From the NCBI RefSeq assembly GCF_032878955.1, contig NZ_CP043839.1:3472001-3536000 (forward strand): 64,000 nucleotides of DNA, written 5' to 3'. Origin of the DNA: Butyricimonas paravirosa (lineage in GTDB: Bacteria > Bacteroidota > Bacteroidia > Bacteroidales > Marinifilaceae). The position numbers and the translations under genes are program-made. The notes beneath the pieces were generated by a model. That model was given only the letters and a program-made list of their open reading frames with translations, ran no database searches and was not told the origin of the DNA. This document shows, in pieces, positions 29,390-37,871 of the stretch (the stretch's first letter is position 1; each line of letters begins with the position of its first letter).

Positions 29390-30687
29390 TGAAAGCGTTA
29401 TATTTTAGTATCGTTTGTTTCTTCCTATTGGGAGGGAACGTGTCTGGACAAGGGATTCGTTTTTTTGAAGGCTCTTTGGATCAGGCTTTGGAAGTTGCTA
29501 AGAAAGAAGGTAAACTCGTGTTTGTTGATTTCTATGCGGACTGGTGTGGACCATGTAAACAATTAGCAAAAGAAGTATTTTCGAAAGATGAGGTCGGCGT
29601 GTACTATAATGAAAAATTCATTAGTGTTAAAGTGAATACGGAAGACGCTACCAATAAAACTTATGTTCGAAAATACAAAGTAAGTTCATTGCCAACATTG
29701 GTATTTATGCAAGCTGATGGAAAATTAATTTCCTCTGTTTCAGGTACAATGGGAGTGGACGATTTTATTGTAGCCGGTAGAGTTGCTGCGGGTGAAGAGA
29801 TGAGTTTTGAAGCGTTGTATAGTAAATATAAATCTAATTCAAAAGATTTGAATTTATTACAAAAGTTGTTGGAGAGAGCCCCGGGATTTGTCGGGATACA
29901 GGAGAAAGCCGTGGATAAGCAAAAGTGGATCACTAGGGTGGAGGATTTGTACAAGAAGTATATTGATAAGAAGCCTATAGAAGAAATGGTCAATAGGGAT
30001 GACTTTAGAATTATTCGTACTTTTCACAAAATAGACGGGCAGGAAGATCCTTTTTTGGAAAAGATGATCGATCATCTGGCAGAATATAAGGAGAAAGTAG
30101 GCAATGCTCCGGCTGGTTATTTGTTGGAATACAATAATAAAATAATGTCACGTTTGGCTCGGGCGGGGAAAATGGAATATAAAAAATACTTGGATCGCGT
30201 GAATGGTGATCTGAAGTTGGCTTATGATTTGATGCCTGAGCGTGCTGTAAGTCCTTACGATCGAATCAGATATATGTATGAGGGAGAATATTTGATTTAT
30301 TATAAGAAAGATGTTAAAGCCTATATGGATCTACAAGAGGAATATATTCATGCATTAGGAAAAGAAGCTAATGACGTGGATTATGGTAGTGCCGTACAGA
30401 CTTTGTATGAAGCTACTGGAGGTAAGATTTCGAATGAATGGCATGAGAAGGCTTCCCAATGGATTGTTGAAGCGTTGAAGACTCCTAATGTTCCGTTGAT
30501 GAATAAACTAAATTTGATGGTCTTGCTTGGAGATGCTTCGCGGGAGTTAGGGAAATATGATGAGGCAAAAAAGTGTTATAATCAAGCTTTTATGGAGTCT
30601 ATGCAATTGGAACATCAAATGACTCAAAGGGGTATTCAGATGTCTTTGAAGAGAAAATTGGCGAAGTTGGATTTGTTGAAAAAATAA
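29389..30687 (+). CDS. Thioredoxin-fold protein with helical C-terminal extension, locus 2
   Basis: 432 residues. Signal peptide (ends GGNVSGQG), thioredoxin domain with FYADWCGPCKQLAKEVF and cis-Pro segment VSSLPTLVFMQ, then a helical extension ending in a TPR-like DASRELGKYDEAKKCYNQAFME. Parallel in every part to the protein at 16118. In locus 2 no M16 peptidase gene follows; the next gene is the DUF3298 lipoprotein, which has its own promoter. Confidence 0.88.
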   Translation: MKALYFSIVCFFLLGGNVSGQGIRFFEGSLDQALEVAKKEGKLVFVDFYADWCGPCKQLAKEVFSKDEVGVYYNEKFISVKVNTEDATNKTYVRKYKVSSLPTLVFMQADGKLISSVSGTMGVDDFIVAGRVAAGEEMSFEALYSKYKSNSKDLNLLQKLLERAPGFVGIQEKAVDKQKWITRVEDLYKKYIDKKPIEEMVNRDDFRIIRTFHKIDGQEDPFLEKMIDHLAEYKEKVGNAPAGYLLEYNNKIMSRLARAGKMEYKKYLDRVNGDLKLAYDLMPERAVSPYDRIRYMYEGEYLIYYKKDVKAYMDLQEEYIHALGKEANDVDYGSAVQTLYEATGGKISNEWHEKASQWIVEALKTPNVPLMNKLNLMVLLGDASRELGKYDEAKKCYNQAFMESMQLEHQMTQRGIQMSLKRKLAKLDLLKK

Positions 30688-30721
30688 TAAATAGTTCGTA
30701 CAAGGTCGTGTTTAAATTTTA

Positions 30722-30729
30722 TACATTTG
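30722..30729 (+). promoter_or_regulatory. -7 promoter element of the DUF3298 lipoprotein gene, locus 2
   Basis: TACATTTG matches TAnnTTTG and lies 29 nt before the start codon; a -33 element is not clear. It suggests this gene can be expressed apart from the SusCD operon. Confidence 0.4.
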
Positions 30730-30758
30730 TATAATACACACAAAAAACAAAACACACA

Positions 30759-31448
30759 ATGAAAAGTACACTAATTATGGCTGTTTTTATGGCATTCGTT
30801 TTTATGGGATGCCAGCCGAAGGTTCAGGATTTAAACGTGAAGAATGAAAAGGTTACGGCGAATTCTGAGAATTGGGACATTACGGTAAATCGTTCCATGT
30901 TCTCCTCTGCTGATGCGAACGTGAACAAGAGCTGCGAGGTCTTGAACAAGAAGATTGAGAAGTTCGTGAATGATTTGCAGGATAGCTTGAAGACTGATGC
31001 GAATGAATTTTTCCAAGCATGGCAGGGATCGGGAGAAGAACGTCCTGCATGGATATACGAGTTGCAGGTGGGGGATAGCGTGTTTATTGCAAACGACCAA
31101 TACGTGAGTGTGCGCTTGATTGTTTACACTTTCACGGGCGGTGCGCATGGAATAACGAATTTCTATACCTTCAATTATGACGTGCAGAATCAGAAATTCT
31201 TGACGAATCAGGAGATTCTGAATTATACTAACGAGACTCAGATTAATACCCAGTTGAAAGCGAATTTCAAGAATCCAGAAGGTTGTTTCACGACAGATCC
31301 CACGTTGAAAGATGTGACGGCCGTTAACTTTAACAAAACCTCGGTTTGTTTCACTTATGGGCAATATGTTCTGGGTGCTTATGCTTGTGGGGTGGCTGAA
31401 GTTGCTGTTCCTCGGACGGCATTGAAAAACGATTTGTTGATTAAATAA
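30759..31448 (+). CDS. DUF3298/DUF4163 (RsiV-like) lipoprotein, locus 2
   Basis: 229 residues; signal ends AFVFMGC. ENWDITVNRSMF and a long helix (VNKSCEVLNKKIEKFVNDLQ) are followed by VRLIVYTFTGGAHGITNFYTF, NQKFLTNQEIL and the C-terminal CFTYGQYVLGAYACGVAEVAV. Same fold as the protein at 20526, with the TGGA(H/N)G motif conserved. Whether it senses a ligand (as RsiV senses lysozyme) or simply binds the cell wall is unknown. Confidence 0.8.
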   Translation: MKSTLIMAVFMAFVFMGCQPKVQDLNVKNEKVTANSENWDITVNRSMFSSADANVNKSCEVLNKKIEKFVNDLQDSLKTDANEFFQAWQGSGEERPAWIYELQVGDSVFIANDQYVSVRLIVYTFTGGAHGITNFYTFNYDVQNQKFLTNQEILNYTNETQINTQLKANFKNPEGCFTTDPTLKDVTAVNFNKTSVCFTYGQYVLGAYACGVAEVAVPRTALKNDLLIK

Positions 31449-31466
31449 AGTGATATTGCTTTATAA

Positions 31467-31498
31467 AAATTGGCCGGAAAGCTTTCCGGCCAATTTTG
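31467..31498. terminator. Bidirectional terminator between convergent genes
   Basis: Perfect 32-nt palindrome AAAATTGGCCGGAAAG / CTTTCCGGCCAATTTT, flanked by A-rich sequence on the left and T-rich on the right. It lies between the plus-strand lipoprotein gene and the minus-strand VWA gene and can stop both. Confidence 0.9.
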
Positions 31499-31504
31499 TT
31501 TTGT

Positions 31505-33346
31505 TCATTTTAGTAAGGCAGCACTTTCAACCAGCCGGATAAATTCTTTTCGATACCCTTCCGGATCATAGCTTGTGGCTTGTTTGGCGAGGTCGATAAC
31601 GTTATCGAATGTAAAGTCGTTCTTATAATCCGAATTTTGTAATAACATCCCGAATCCGGCAACAGCTGCAGAGAAACGGAAATTTTCGGAACTCTTTTTT
31701 ATAGGTGTATCCTTGTCGATAACGGCTACTTCCATTTTAGAACTTTTATGTGAGTTCGGTTGTTTATAGCGAAGCTTCACGGTTAATAATTCCGGACTAT
31801 CCGTTAAGGCTTTCTTTTCATCTTTTCCTGTTTTCTGGTATTTCAGCGGGTCAATGGTGGGAGCAAAATTGCTTTTAACTCCGACTGGGATGATTTCGTA
31901 CAAGGCAGTAACGCTATGTCCGGCTCCCATTTCTCCGGCATCTTTCGTGTCATCGTTGAAGTCTTTCGCTTCCAGCAGGCGGCTTTCGTAACCGATCAGA
32001 CGATAAGCTTGAACTTTAGCCGGATTGAATTCCACTTGAATCTTCACGTCTTTGGCAACTGTGAAAAGGGTTCCTCCGAATTCGTTTACTAATACTTTTT
32101 TCGCTTCCGTCAGGTTGTCAATATAAGCATGATTCCCGTTTCCTTTTTCTGCGAGAACCTGCATCCGGTTGTCTTTATAATTTCCCATTCCGAAACCTAA
32201 AACCGTCAGGTATATACCGGTAGCCCGTTTTGTTTCAATCATTTTTTCTAGTTCTTTGGGAGAAGAAATGCCGATGTTAAAATCTCCGTCTGTGGCTAGG
32301 ATAATGCGGTTATTTCCCCCTTTAATGAAATTGTTTTCGGCAACCCGGTAGGCTCTTTGGATTCCATCTCCACCGGCAGTACCGCCACTGGCATATAATC
32401 CATCGATGGCAGCCAGAATTTTGGCTTTATTACTTCCCGGGGTAGAGGTAAGTACTTCTTTTGTTTGGTTTGCGTAAGTAACAATCGCTACTCGATCTTG
32501 TGGACGAAGTTGTTTCACGAGTAATTTCAAAGATGATTTCAACAGCGGGAGTTTGTTGGAGAAATCCATGGAACCGGATACGTCAATCAAGAATACAAGA
32601 TTCGAGGCCGGAAGGTTTTCCGTGGCAATTTCTTTTGCCTTGATCCCGATATGTACCAGTTTGTGCTGCGTGTTCCATGGGGCGTAGGAAACCTCGGTGG
32701 TGATACTTACCGGGTCATTTCCTCGTGGGGCGGGGTAATCATAAGCGAAATAATTCAGGAACTCTTCCGTGCGTATGGCATCGACTGGAGGAAGTGTTCC
32801 TTGATTAATAAAACGTCGTACATTAGAATAAGCTGCGTTGTCCACATCGATCGAGAACGTGGAAAGAGGTTCATCCAATGCCAACAGGAAGCGATTGGTG
32901 GCGAATTCGTTATACTCTTCCGTGTTTTGCTCGGAAGCTAACGTTACGGGCATCCCGGAACGGAGTTTAAGCACGGCACTTGCACGATGTGTGTCACTGT
33001 ATCCGGTAACAATGGTTTCGCCTACGATTGCCGTTTCGTCATCTGTATTCAGATAAACGTTTAATTTTGTCTCTTTTACCGGGATATAGAGAATTTCTAA
33101 CCCGATAAAACTGAAACGTAAAGTATCTCCTATATTTGCTTGTATCGTGTAGTTGCCCTGTGAATTGGTGACTACGCCTATATTTGTGTTTTTAATGAGG
33201 ACGGTTACCCCGGGTAATACTGAACTATCTGCGGCAAGCATCACCTTACCACTCACTTGAATCTTTTGGGCTGAAACGACATTGGAGAATCCAATGAATA
33301 TAACTAATCCCCATGCTAATTTCTTTAAAACGCTATTTGTTTTCAT
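31505..33346 (-). CDS. von Willebrand factor A domain protein (YfbK-like) with N-terminal CarboxypepD_reg domain
   Basis: 613 residues. Signal peptide to about residue 26, CarboxypepD_reg-like beta domain (28-100; VSGKVMLAADSSVLPGVTV), the vWF_A-associated N-terminal region (about 140-245; FSIDVDNAAYSNVRRFI, RTEEFLNYF), VWA domain (250-420) with MIDAS motif DVSGSMD (255-261) and the TGGTxG-like segment SGGTAGGDG, and a C-terminal DUF3520 region (HSVTALYEIIPV, LTVKLRYKQP). YfbK-type proteins are periplasmic and of unknown function. The adjacent sigma factor and TonB-C-like protein are divergently placed and likely functionally linked. Confidence 0.9.
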   Translation of the reverse strand: MKTNSVLKKLAWGLVIFIGFSNVVSAQKIQVSGKVMLAADSSVLPGVTVLIKNTNIGVVTNSQGNYTIQANIGDTLRFSFIGLEILYIPVKETKLNVYLNTDDETAIVGETIVTGYSDTHRASAVLKLRSGMPVTLASEQNTEEYNEFATNRFLLALDEPLSTFSIDVDNAAYSNVRRFINQGTLPPVDAIRTEEFLNYFAYDYPAPRGNDPVSITTEVSYAPWNTQHKLVHIGIKAKEIATENLPASNLVFLIDVSGSMDFSNKLPLLKSSLKLLVKQLRPQDRVAIVTYANQTKEVLTSTPGSNKAKILAAIDGLYASGGTAGGDGIQRAYRVAENNFIKGGNNRIILATDGDFNIGISSPKELEKMIETKRATGIYLTVLGFGMGNYKDNRMQVLAEKGNGNHAYIDNLTEAKKVLVNEFGGTLFTVAKDVKIQVEFNPAKVQAYRLIGYESRLLEAKDFNDDTKDAGEMGAGHSVTALYEIIPVGVKSNFAPTIDPLKYQKTGKDEKKALTDSPELLTVKLRYKQPNSHKSSKMEVAVIDKDTPIKKSSENFRFSAAVAGFGMLLQNSDYKNDFTFDNVIDLAKQATSYDPEGYRKEFIRLVESAALLK

Positions 33347-33432
33347 AAGCTGTTATTTTTAAATTAATTTTATCCTAAGATGACAGACGAAAAGAAATTC
33401 CATAAATCTTTAGAGAGAATTTTTTTAATTCT

Positions 33433-33440
33433 TATATTTG
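33433..33440 (+). promoter_or_regulatory. -7 element of the third sigma gene promoter
   Basis: TATATTTG (TAnnTTTG). Twenty nt upstream is TTTA (33409-33412) at the -33 position. It lies 20 nt before the GTG start codon. Confidence 0.5.
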
Positions 33441-33460
33441 TAAAAATCAATGTATAAATA

Positions 33461-34039
33461 GTGAAGCGGGGTCAAGAAAATATAACGGATGAGGAACTGC
33501 TGAAACGATATTGTGAAAGCGGTGACTTGGCGTATTTCGTGGAGGCTTATAAAAGATACATGCCCTTGGTATACGGGGTAGCCTTAAAGTATCTAAAGCG
33601 ACCGGAAGATGCGCAGGATGCCGTTATGCAACTATTCGAAGAATTGATTGTGAAGGTAAAAGAGACGGAAATACAATCCTTCAAAGCTTGGCTATATACT
33701 TGTATTCGCAATAACTGCTTGATGGAAATTCGGAAACGGAGTAAAAATTTGTCCGTTTCTTTAGACGATTCTTTTATGGAATTTTGCGATGATTTTCATC
33801 TTACTGTTGTAAACGAGAGGGAGAATCGAGAGAAATCGTTGCGGGAATGTATCGAGGGATTACCTGAAAGACAACGTGTCAGCGTGAAATATTTCTTCCT
33901 GAATGAACTTTCGTACAAGGAAGTGGAAGAACGCACGGGTTTTTCTTCGAAAATGGTAAAGAGTTTTATCCAGAATGGGAAACGGAACTTGAAATTGTGT
34001 TTGGAACGTAAAGGAATAACATCAAATGAAACGGATTGA
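33461..34039 (+). CDS. RNA polymerase sigma-70 family (ECF-like) factor
   Basis: 192 residues, GTG start. Region 2: DLAYFVEAYKRYMPLVYGVA and RPEDAQDAVMQLFEELIVKV; region 4: CIEGLPERQRVSVKYFFLNE and LSYKEVEERTGFSSKMVKSF. Unlike the other two sigma factors it lacks a hydrophobic tail. Its end overlaps the next gene by 14 nt, so sigma and membrane partner are made together, and the VWA gene is divergent with a 114-nt gap. Confidence 0.88.
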   Translation: MKRGQENITDEELLKRYCESGDLAYFVEAYKRYMPLVYGVALKYLKRPEDAQDAVMQLFEELIVKVKETEIQSFKAWLYTCIRNNCLMEIRKRSKNLSVSLDDSFMEFCDDFHLTVVNERENREKSLRECIEGLPERQRVSVKYFFLNELSYKEVEERTGFSSKMVKSFIQNGKRNLKLCLERKGITSNETD

Positions 34040-35294
34040 CGACATAAAAGAATACCTGCATGGCAACCGGAAAGGTAAGGCTGCTAACCGTATGGAGCGG
34101 GAGGCTTTGTCCGATCCGTTCTTGTTCGAGGCATTGGAGGGGTTGACTTCGACTCCCGGTGATCCTCTTGATGGCCTGATTCGTCTGGAACGCCAGTTGA
34201 ACGAGCGCTCCCGTTCATCTCGTAAACAAAAACGAACATGGATGTATATTGCAGCCTCGTTTGCTATTTTGCTAGCTTGCGGGACATGGTGGTTTACCCG
34301 GCAAGAGAAAACTTTTGATGTACCCGTGATGGCAGTTGCTCAATTATCTGATTCGGTGAAAACCAAAGAGAGAGCGATACTGACACTTGAAAGTGGAAGC
34401 ACAATAGATTTGTTTGATAAAACGGATTCTTTGACAGTGCCTCCGGGCGATAAAAAACAGTTGTTACGCTCGGATAACAGGGCGGTAAGAAAAAAGGATT
34501 CTGTACGGGAGATGGTGATGGAGGAACTTGCTGATCAGGAAATTTCTTTGGCAAGTGTTCAGATGGAAGATACTTCCCGGCTGGCAACCCGGAAAATGAA
34601 AGTAAACGATAATCACGTGTCGGGTATAATAACGGATGGAAAGGGTAATCCTTTAGCGGGAGTGACTGTACTCCTTTCCGGCTCGACGATGGGGGTAGTC
34701 TCGGATGCCAACGGCCACTTTAGTTTGGATCTTCCTACACCAGAGGGGTTACTTACCTTTTCTTTTGTCGGGATGAAATCTCAGCATATTTTGGTTAAGG
34801 CGGGAGACAAATTGCAAGTGAAGATGGAAGAAGACGCAGAAGAAATGAATGAGGTTGTTGTTACCGGTTATGGTGTTGCAAAAAAGAAAGAGGTGGAAAT
34901 GTCCAATATAAAGATAAGGGGAGTTTCTGCTATAACCAGTCTACAAAATGTTGCACTTGATACGTTGGTATCTAAAGATGATATTCTCCATTTCAATCAA
35001 TATATGGAAAAAGCTTTACGCTATCCGAAAGCAGACTTGGATTCGAATAAAATGGGGTCTGTAATACTTTCGTTCGAGTTAAACAAGAAGAAAGTTCCCA
35101 GCCGAATCCGCATAGAGGATGGTTTCTCGAAGGAGAGCAATAAAGAGGTTATTCGATTGTTGGCCGAGGGGCCTAAATGGGAGAACACGCCATCCGGTAA
35201 GCGAATACAAGCCAGTATTCATTTCACGATTGGAAAGAATGGCGAATCCCATAAAGCCATCTTGGAGGTGTTACCTTCCGAGAGGAAACCTTAG
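34026..35294 (+). CDS. Membrane protein with CarboxypepD_reg, TonB-box-like and TonB C-terminal-like parts (putative anti-sigma)
   Basis: 422 residues with an unusual build. N-terminal cytoplasmic part of about 75 residues (anti-sigma-like: DDIKEYLHGNRKGKAANRME), one membrane helix (WMYIAASFAILLACGTWWF, about 72-90), a linker, a CarboxypepD_reg domain (about 195-275; VSGIITDGKGNPLAGVTVLL), then EEMNEVVVTGYGVAKKKEV, which looks like the TonB box and plug entry of a SusC protein, and finally a TonB-C-like domain (about 320-410; YMEKALRYPKAD, GSVILSFELNKKKVP, IQASIHFTIG). Overlap with the sigma gene supports an anti-sigma role (inference). It may link outer-membrane signals to this sigma factor. 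Confidence 0.75.
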   Translation: MKRIDDIKEYLHGNRKGKAANRMEREALSDPFLFEALEGLTSTPGDPLDGLIRLERQLNERSRSSRKQKRTWMYIAASFAILLACGTWWFTRQEKTFDVPVMAVAQLSDSVKTKERAILTLESGSTIDLFDKTDSLTVPPGDKKQLLRSDNRAVRKKDSVREMVMEELADQEISLASVQMEDTSRLATRKMKVNDNHVSGIITDGKGNPLAGVTVLLSGSTMGVVSDANGHFSLDLPTPEGLLTFSFVGMKSQHILVKAGDKLQVKMEEDAEEMNEVVVTGYGVAKKKEVEMSNIKIRGVSAITSLQNVALDTLVSKDDILHFNQYMEKALRYPKADLDSNKMGSVILSFELNKKKVPSRIRIEDGFSKESNKEVIRLLAEGPKWENTPSGKRIQASIHFTIGKNGESHKAILEVLPSERKP

Positions 35295-36247
35295 AATAGA
35301 AGATGAACGTCTTCCTCTATCTTGCGAATGGCGGGATAAGCCCCGAAATGTAAATTCTTTTTCAATTGATCGTCAATACTGTTCCGGTAGCCGAAAAGGT
35401 TGACATGAGGCGGTTGTTGTGAACCGGAATACGAATCTTTTGCGATCCTCAGTACCTTTTTACAAACTTCCCGGTTTAGCATATAAACCATATCATAAAT
35501 ATTATGCCCCCGGATAAAGAGATACGTGGTGTCCGGGGTTAGCCCCATCTTTTGGTATTTTTCCTCCAGAATGGAAAGGTTCGCTTTTGGGTAATTCTTC
35601 CGGAGTTGGGCAAGTTTTTGTTCGATCCGTCCTTTCAATTTGTTTAACTCGTGGCGTCCGTTCTGGCGGATGTCCGGTCGACGTTGCCATTGAAACGAAA
35701 TCAGTTCGTTGAAATCGGCGATCGAGAATCGTTTAGTATCTGCCACTAGGAAATATAGATGCCACAGGAATAATTTGTACACGATATTCGAATACTCTTT
35801 CAGAAATTGGTGAAAATCGAACACGTTGTTAGGTAGGGTTGTGATCCGGTAGCATAACTCGTTCAACCCCTTGTCATAGCAATGATGGTTCTCGAAAGAG
35901 TAGGTATAGGTCTGGAAAATGTAATGTTTTACATCAATCCCTTGTTCTTGCAACAAATAGCGATAGTCACTGTCTATGCAGATAAAAAACTTCGGATTCA
36001 AATATTTGACATATTTCAGGCATTGCGTCACGCCTCTGGTTTCATGGCCTCGTTCGTTCCGGGAACCCGCGATAAAATGAAACCGGTCATTCGGGCGGAA
36101 ATGCTTGAAAATATTGCTCCAGAAAACAATATCGTCTTTATCTTCCACGTGAATAGCTGCCCTACAACGCAAGAGCTGGGCGTCCATCATAAAACGTTTA
36201 GCTGCGTGATAATAATATTTTTCTTTAGATACGGGAGGAGAAAACAT
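35291..36247 (-). CDS. DUF4435 (TOPRIM-like) protein, partner of the upstream ATPase
   Basis: 318 residues. The TOPRIM-like acidic residues are visible: VEDKDD (34-39) and CIDSDYRYL (D92, D94), followed by the DUF4435 signature YSFENHHCY. In OLD- and PARIS-type systems this fold is a metal-dependent nuclease kept in check by the partner ATPase. It is the second gene of a two-gene unit, 100 nt after the ATPase gene. The last 4 nt overlap the convergent gene end at 35294. A housekeeping role is also possible as such pairs are common in Bacteroidales; defence is inference. Confidence 0.8.
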   Translation of the reverse strand: MFSPPVSKEKYYYHAAKRFMMDAQLLRCRAAIHVEDKDDIVFWSNIFKHFRPNDRFHFIAGSRNERGHETRGVTQCLKYVKYLNPKFFICIDSDYRYLLQEQGIDVKHYIFQTYTYSFENHHCYDKGLNELCYRITTLPNNVFDFHQFLKEYSNIVYKLFLWHLYFLVADTKRFSIADFNELISFQWQRRPDIRQNGRHELNKLKGRIEQKLAQLRKNYPKANLSILEEKYQKMGLTPDTTYLFIRGHNIYDMVYMLNREVCKKVLRIAKDSYSGSQQPPHVNLFGYRNSIDDQLKKNLHFGAYPAIRKIEEDVHLLF

Positions 36248-36250
36248 AAC

Positions 36251-36275
36251 AATTGAGAATTGAGAATTGAAAATG
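36251..36275. repeat. AATTGAAAA-type degenerate intergenic repeat, copy 1
   Basis: Three direct units of AATTGA(G/A)AA. Similar tracts occur at 39690-39750 and 45551-45585, always between genes. Probably a spreading low-complexity repeat; no function assigned. Confidence 0.5.
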
Positions 36276-36347
36276 TAAAAAGACCATCAATCTACGATTA
36301 AAAAAGCTGGATTGGAATCTAAAATCATAAATTTAAAATTGATCAGG

Positions 36348-37184
36348 TTAGTGAATCAATAGGTCTTCGATGAATACCAACTTGTCCCCCCAGCCATCAC
36401 CGAACAGGCTCGGGGAGTGGGTAGAGGTAATGATTTGGCAATGCGGGTTCAGTTTTTGGATTTCTTCAAAAAGGCGGTATTGCCACTCGATATGTAACGA
36501 GATTTCCGGTTCATCCATGAGCAGGATGTAAGGTTGCTCGTCCATCAGGAACACGCGGAGTAGAATAATTAATAATTGTTTCTCCCCCGACGATAGCTTG
36601 TAAAGATGGATAATTTCATTGCCATCCCGGAAGACCAATTGATTCGTCATCGGGTCAATCTCGATGGTCTTCCCTGTTCCGGCAAACAGGTGGTTCACCG
36701 TGTCGTAAAATTTGCGAATCCTGCGGTTGATCTTTTCCGCCTGATCCGGAAAATTCGTGGCTCGAAGGCGGTAATCAGAAAACGAATTGTTATTCTCGCC
36801 CACGCTGTACACGATTTCCTTTAACTCGCTGAGCAAGGGACTGTCTTCTTTACCCATTTTTCGACGATCACGGATAGGTACGTCAAATGTACTTATCTTT
36901 AAATAGTTCACCCCGGCTAACTTTTGTCTTATAGATGCTAGGGTACTATCTTTCCGGAAACTGATCAAGATGTCGTCAATAGTGACCTCTGCCTCGATGT
37001 TGTACAATTTCAAGCGTTTAATATCCGCCGAAAGTAAGGCGTCAATAATATTGAAGAACGTGGTTTTCCCGCTACCGTTAATACCTGTTAGGATATTCAC
37101 GTCGGGATTGAGATTTTCCCACCGGAAATTATATTTTCCCCATATATTGCGGATCTCTATTTTCTGAATCTTGTTCGCTTTCAT
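36348..37184 (-). CDS. ABC-type AAA ATPase (AAA_15/AAA_21-like), partner of DUF4435 protein
   Basis: 278 residues. P-loop GINGSGKT (34-41) just after a short N-terminal strand pair, a central insert, ABC signature LSSGEKQ (197-203), Walker B YILLMDEPE (about 219-227), and switch histidine in TSTHSP (256). This is the SMC/OLD-like class of ATPase that senses DNA or phage proteins rather than driving transport. It is compact; the central region is too short for the long coiled coil of typical OLD or AriA proteins. First gene of the unit, with the DUF4435 gene downstream. A minus-strand -7-like TACCTTTG lies at 37225-37232. Confidence 0.85.
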   Translation of the reverse strand: MKANKIQKIEIRNIWGKYNFRWENLNPDVNILTGINGSGKTTFFNIIDALLSADIKRLKLYNIEAEVTIDDILISFRKDSTLASIRQKLAGVNYLKISTFDVPIRDRRKMGKEDSPLLSELKEIVYSVGENNNSFSDYRLRATNFPDQAEKINRRIRKFYDTVNHLFAGTGKTIEIDPMTNQLVFRDGNEIIHLYKLSSGEKQLLIILLRVFLMDEQPYILLMDEPEISLHIEWQYRLFEEIQKLNPHCQIITSTHSPSLFGDGWGDKLVFIEDLLIH

Positions 37185-37292
37185 ACTGCTGCTACTTGAT
37201 AAAGTTTATCCAAATCGTTATCAACAAAGGTAATAAAATTTATACTTTTGTGTCGATTTTACGAATCATTTCATGGATTAATATAAAAGAAT

Positions 37293-37661
37293 ATGCAAGG
37301 ACTTTACGCGATATTATTACTGATTGTTTCAAACGTGTTCATGACTTTTGCCTGGTACGGCCATCTGAAATTGCAGGAAATGAAATGGATAGATAACTGG
37401 CCTCTCTTCGGGGTGATCCTGTTTTCGTGGGGTATTGCCTTGTTTGAATATTGTGCCCAAGTTCCGGCCAATCGTTTGGGTTTCATCGGAAACGGGGGGC
37501 CTTTCTCCCTGATGCAGTTAAAAGTGGTGCAGGAAGTGATCACGCTGACTATTTTCATTATCTTCTCCATGCTGTTCTTCAAAGGGGTAACCTTCCAGTG
37601 GAATCACTTGGCCGCTTGTGTTTGCTTGGTGCTGGCAGTTTACTTTGTATTTATGAAATAG
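37293..37661 (+). CDS. DUF486 (DMT-superfamily-like) small membrane protein
   Basis: 122 residues with four predicted membrane helices: LYAILLLIVSNVFMTFAWYG, LFGVILFSWGIALFEYCAQV, VITLTIFIIFSMLFF and LAACVCLVLAVYFVF. The segment FEYCAQVPANRLG is characteristic of the DUF486 family. The length (about 115-120 aa) is right. No substrate is known. A plus-strand -7 element TACTTTTG (37243-37250) lies upstream, back to back with the promoter of the divergent ATPase gene. Confidence 0.88.
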   Translation: MQGLYAILLLIVSNVFMTFAWYGHLKLQEMKWIDNWPLFGVILFSWGIALFEYCAQVPANRLGFIGNGGPFSLMQLKVVQEVITLTIFIIFSMLFFKGVTFQWNHLAACVCLVLAVYFVFMK

Positions 37662-37781
37662 TAAATTTATAAAAATAGTCTTTTGGGACAGCCCCATATC
37701 TTTCGTTGCTGGAAATATTGTCTGAAATAAATAGTGAGGTTGGGCGGGAAACAACAAAAAAATAATTAAACTTGAAAATAG

Positions 37782-37840
37782 TTCCCGGTATTATCGGGAA
37801 ATGAAGAATTGTTGTGATTTATGTAACTTGCGGTAACCGC
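37782..37840 (+). promoter_or_regulatory. Leader of trkH with two small palindromes
   Basis: TTCCCG/CGGGAA stem (37782-37800) and the perfect palindrome GCGGTAACCGC (37830-37840), 32 nt before the trkH start. The second could be an operator or a translation-control hairpin. I see no similarity to a known potassium or c-di-AMP riboswitch. Confidence 0.3.
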
Positions 37841-37871
37841 TTAACGTTATTTATTAAAAAAAGTTGGTGTT

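Noticed and set aside
7565..31448. Polysaccharide utilisation loci
   Set aside because: SusC and SusD are present, but there are no glycoside hydrolases, lyases, sulfatases or SusE-type starch proteins; the neighbours point to peptides.
37782..37871. Possible potassium or c-di-AMP riboswitch before trkH
   Set aside because: Only two short palindromes are present, without the conserved core of the ydaO or other known classes; the leader is too short.
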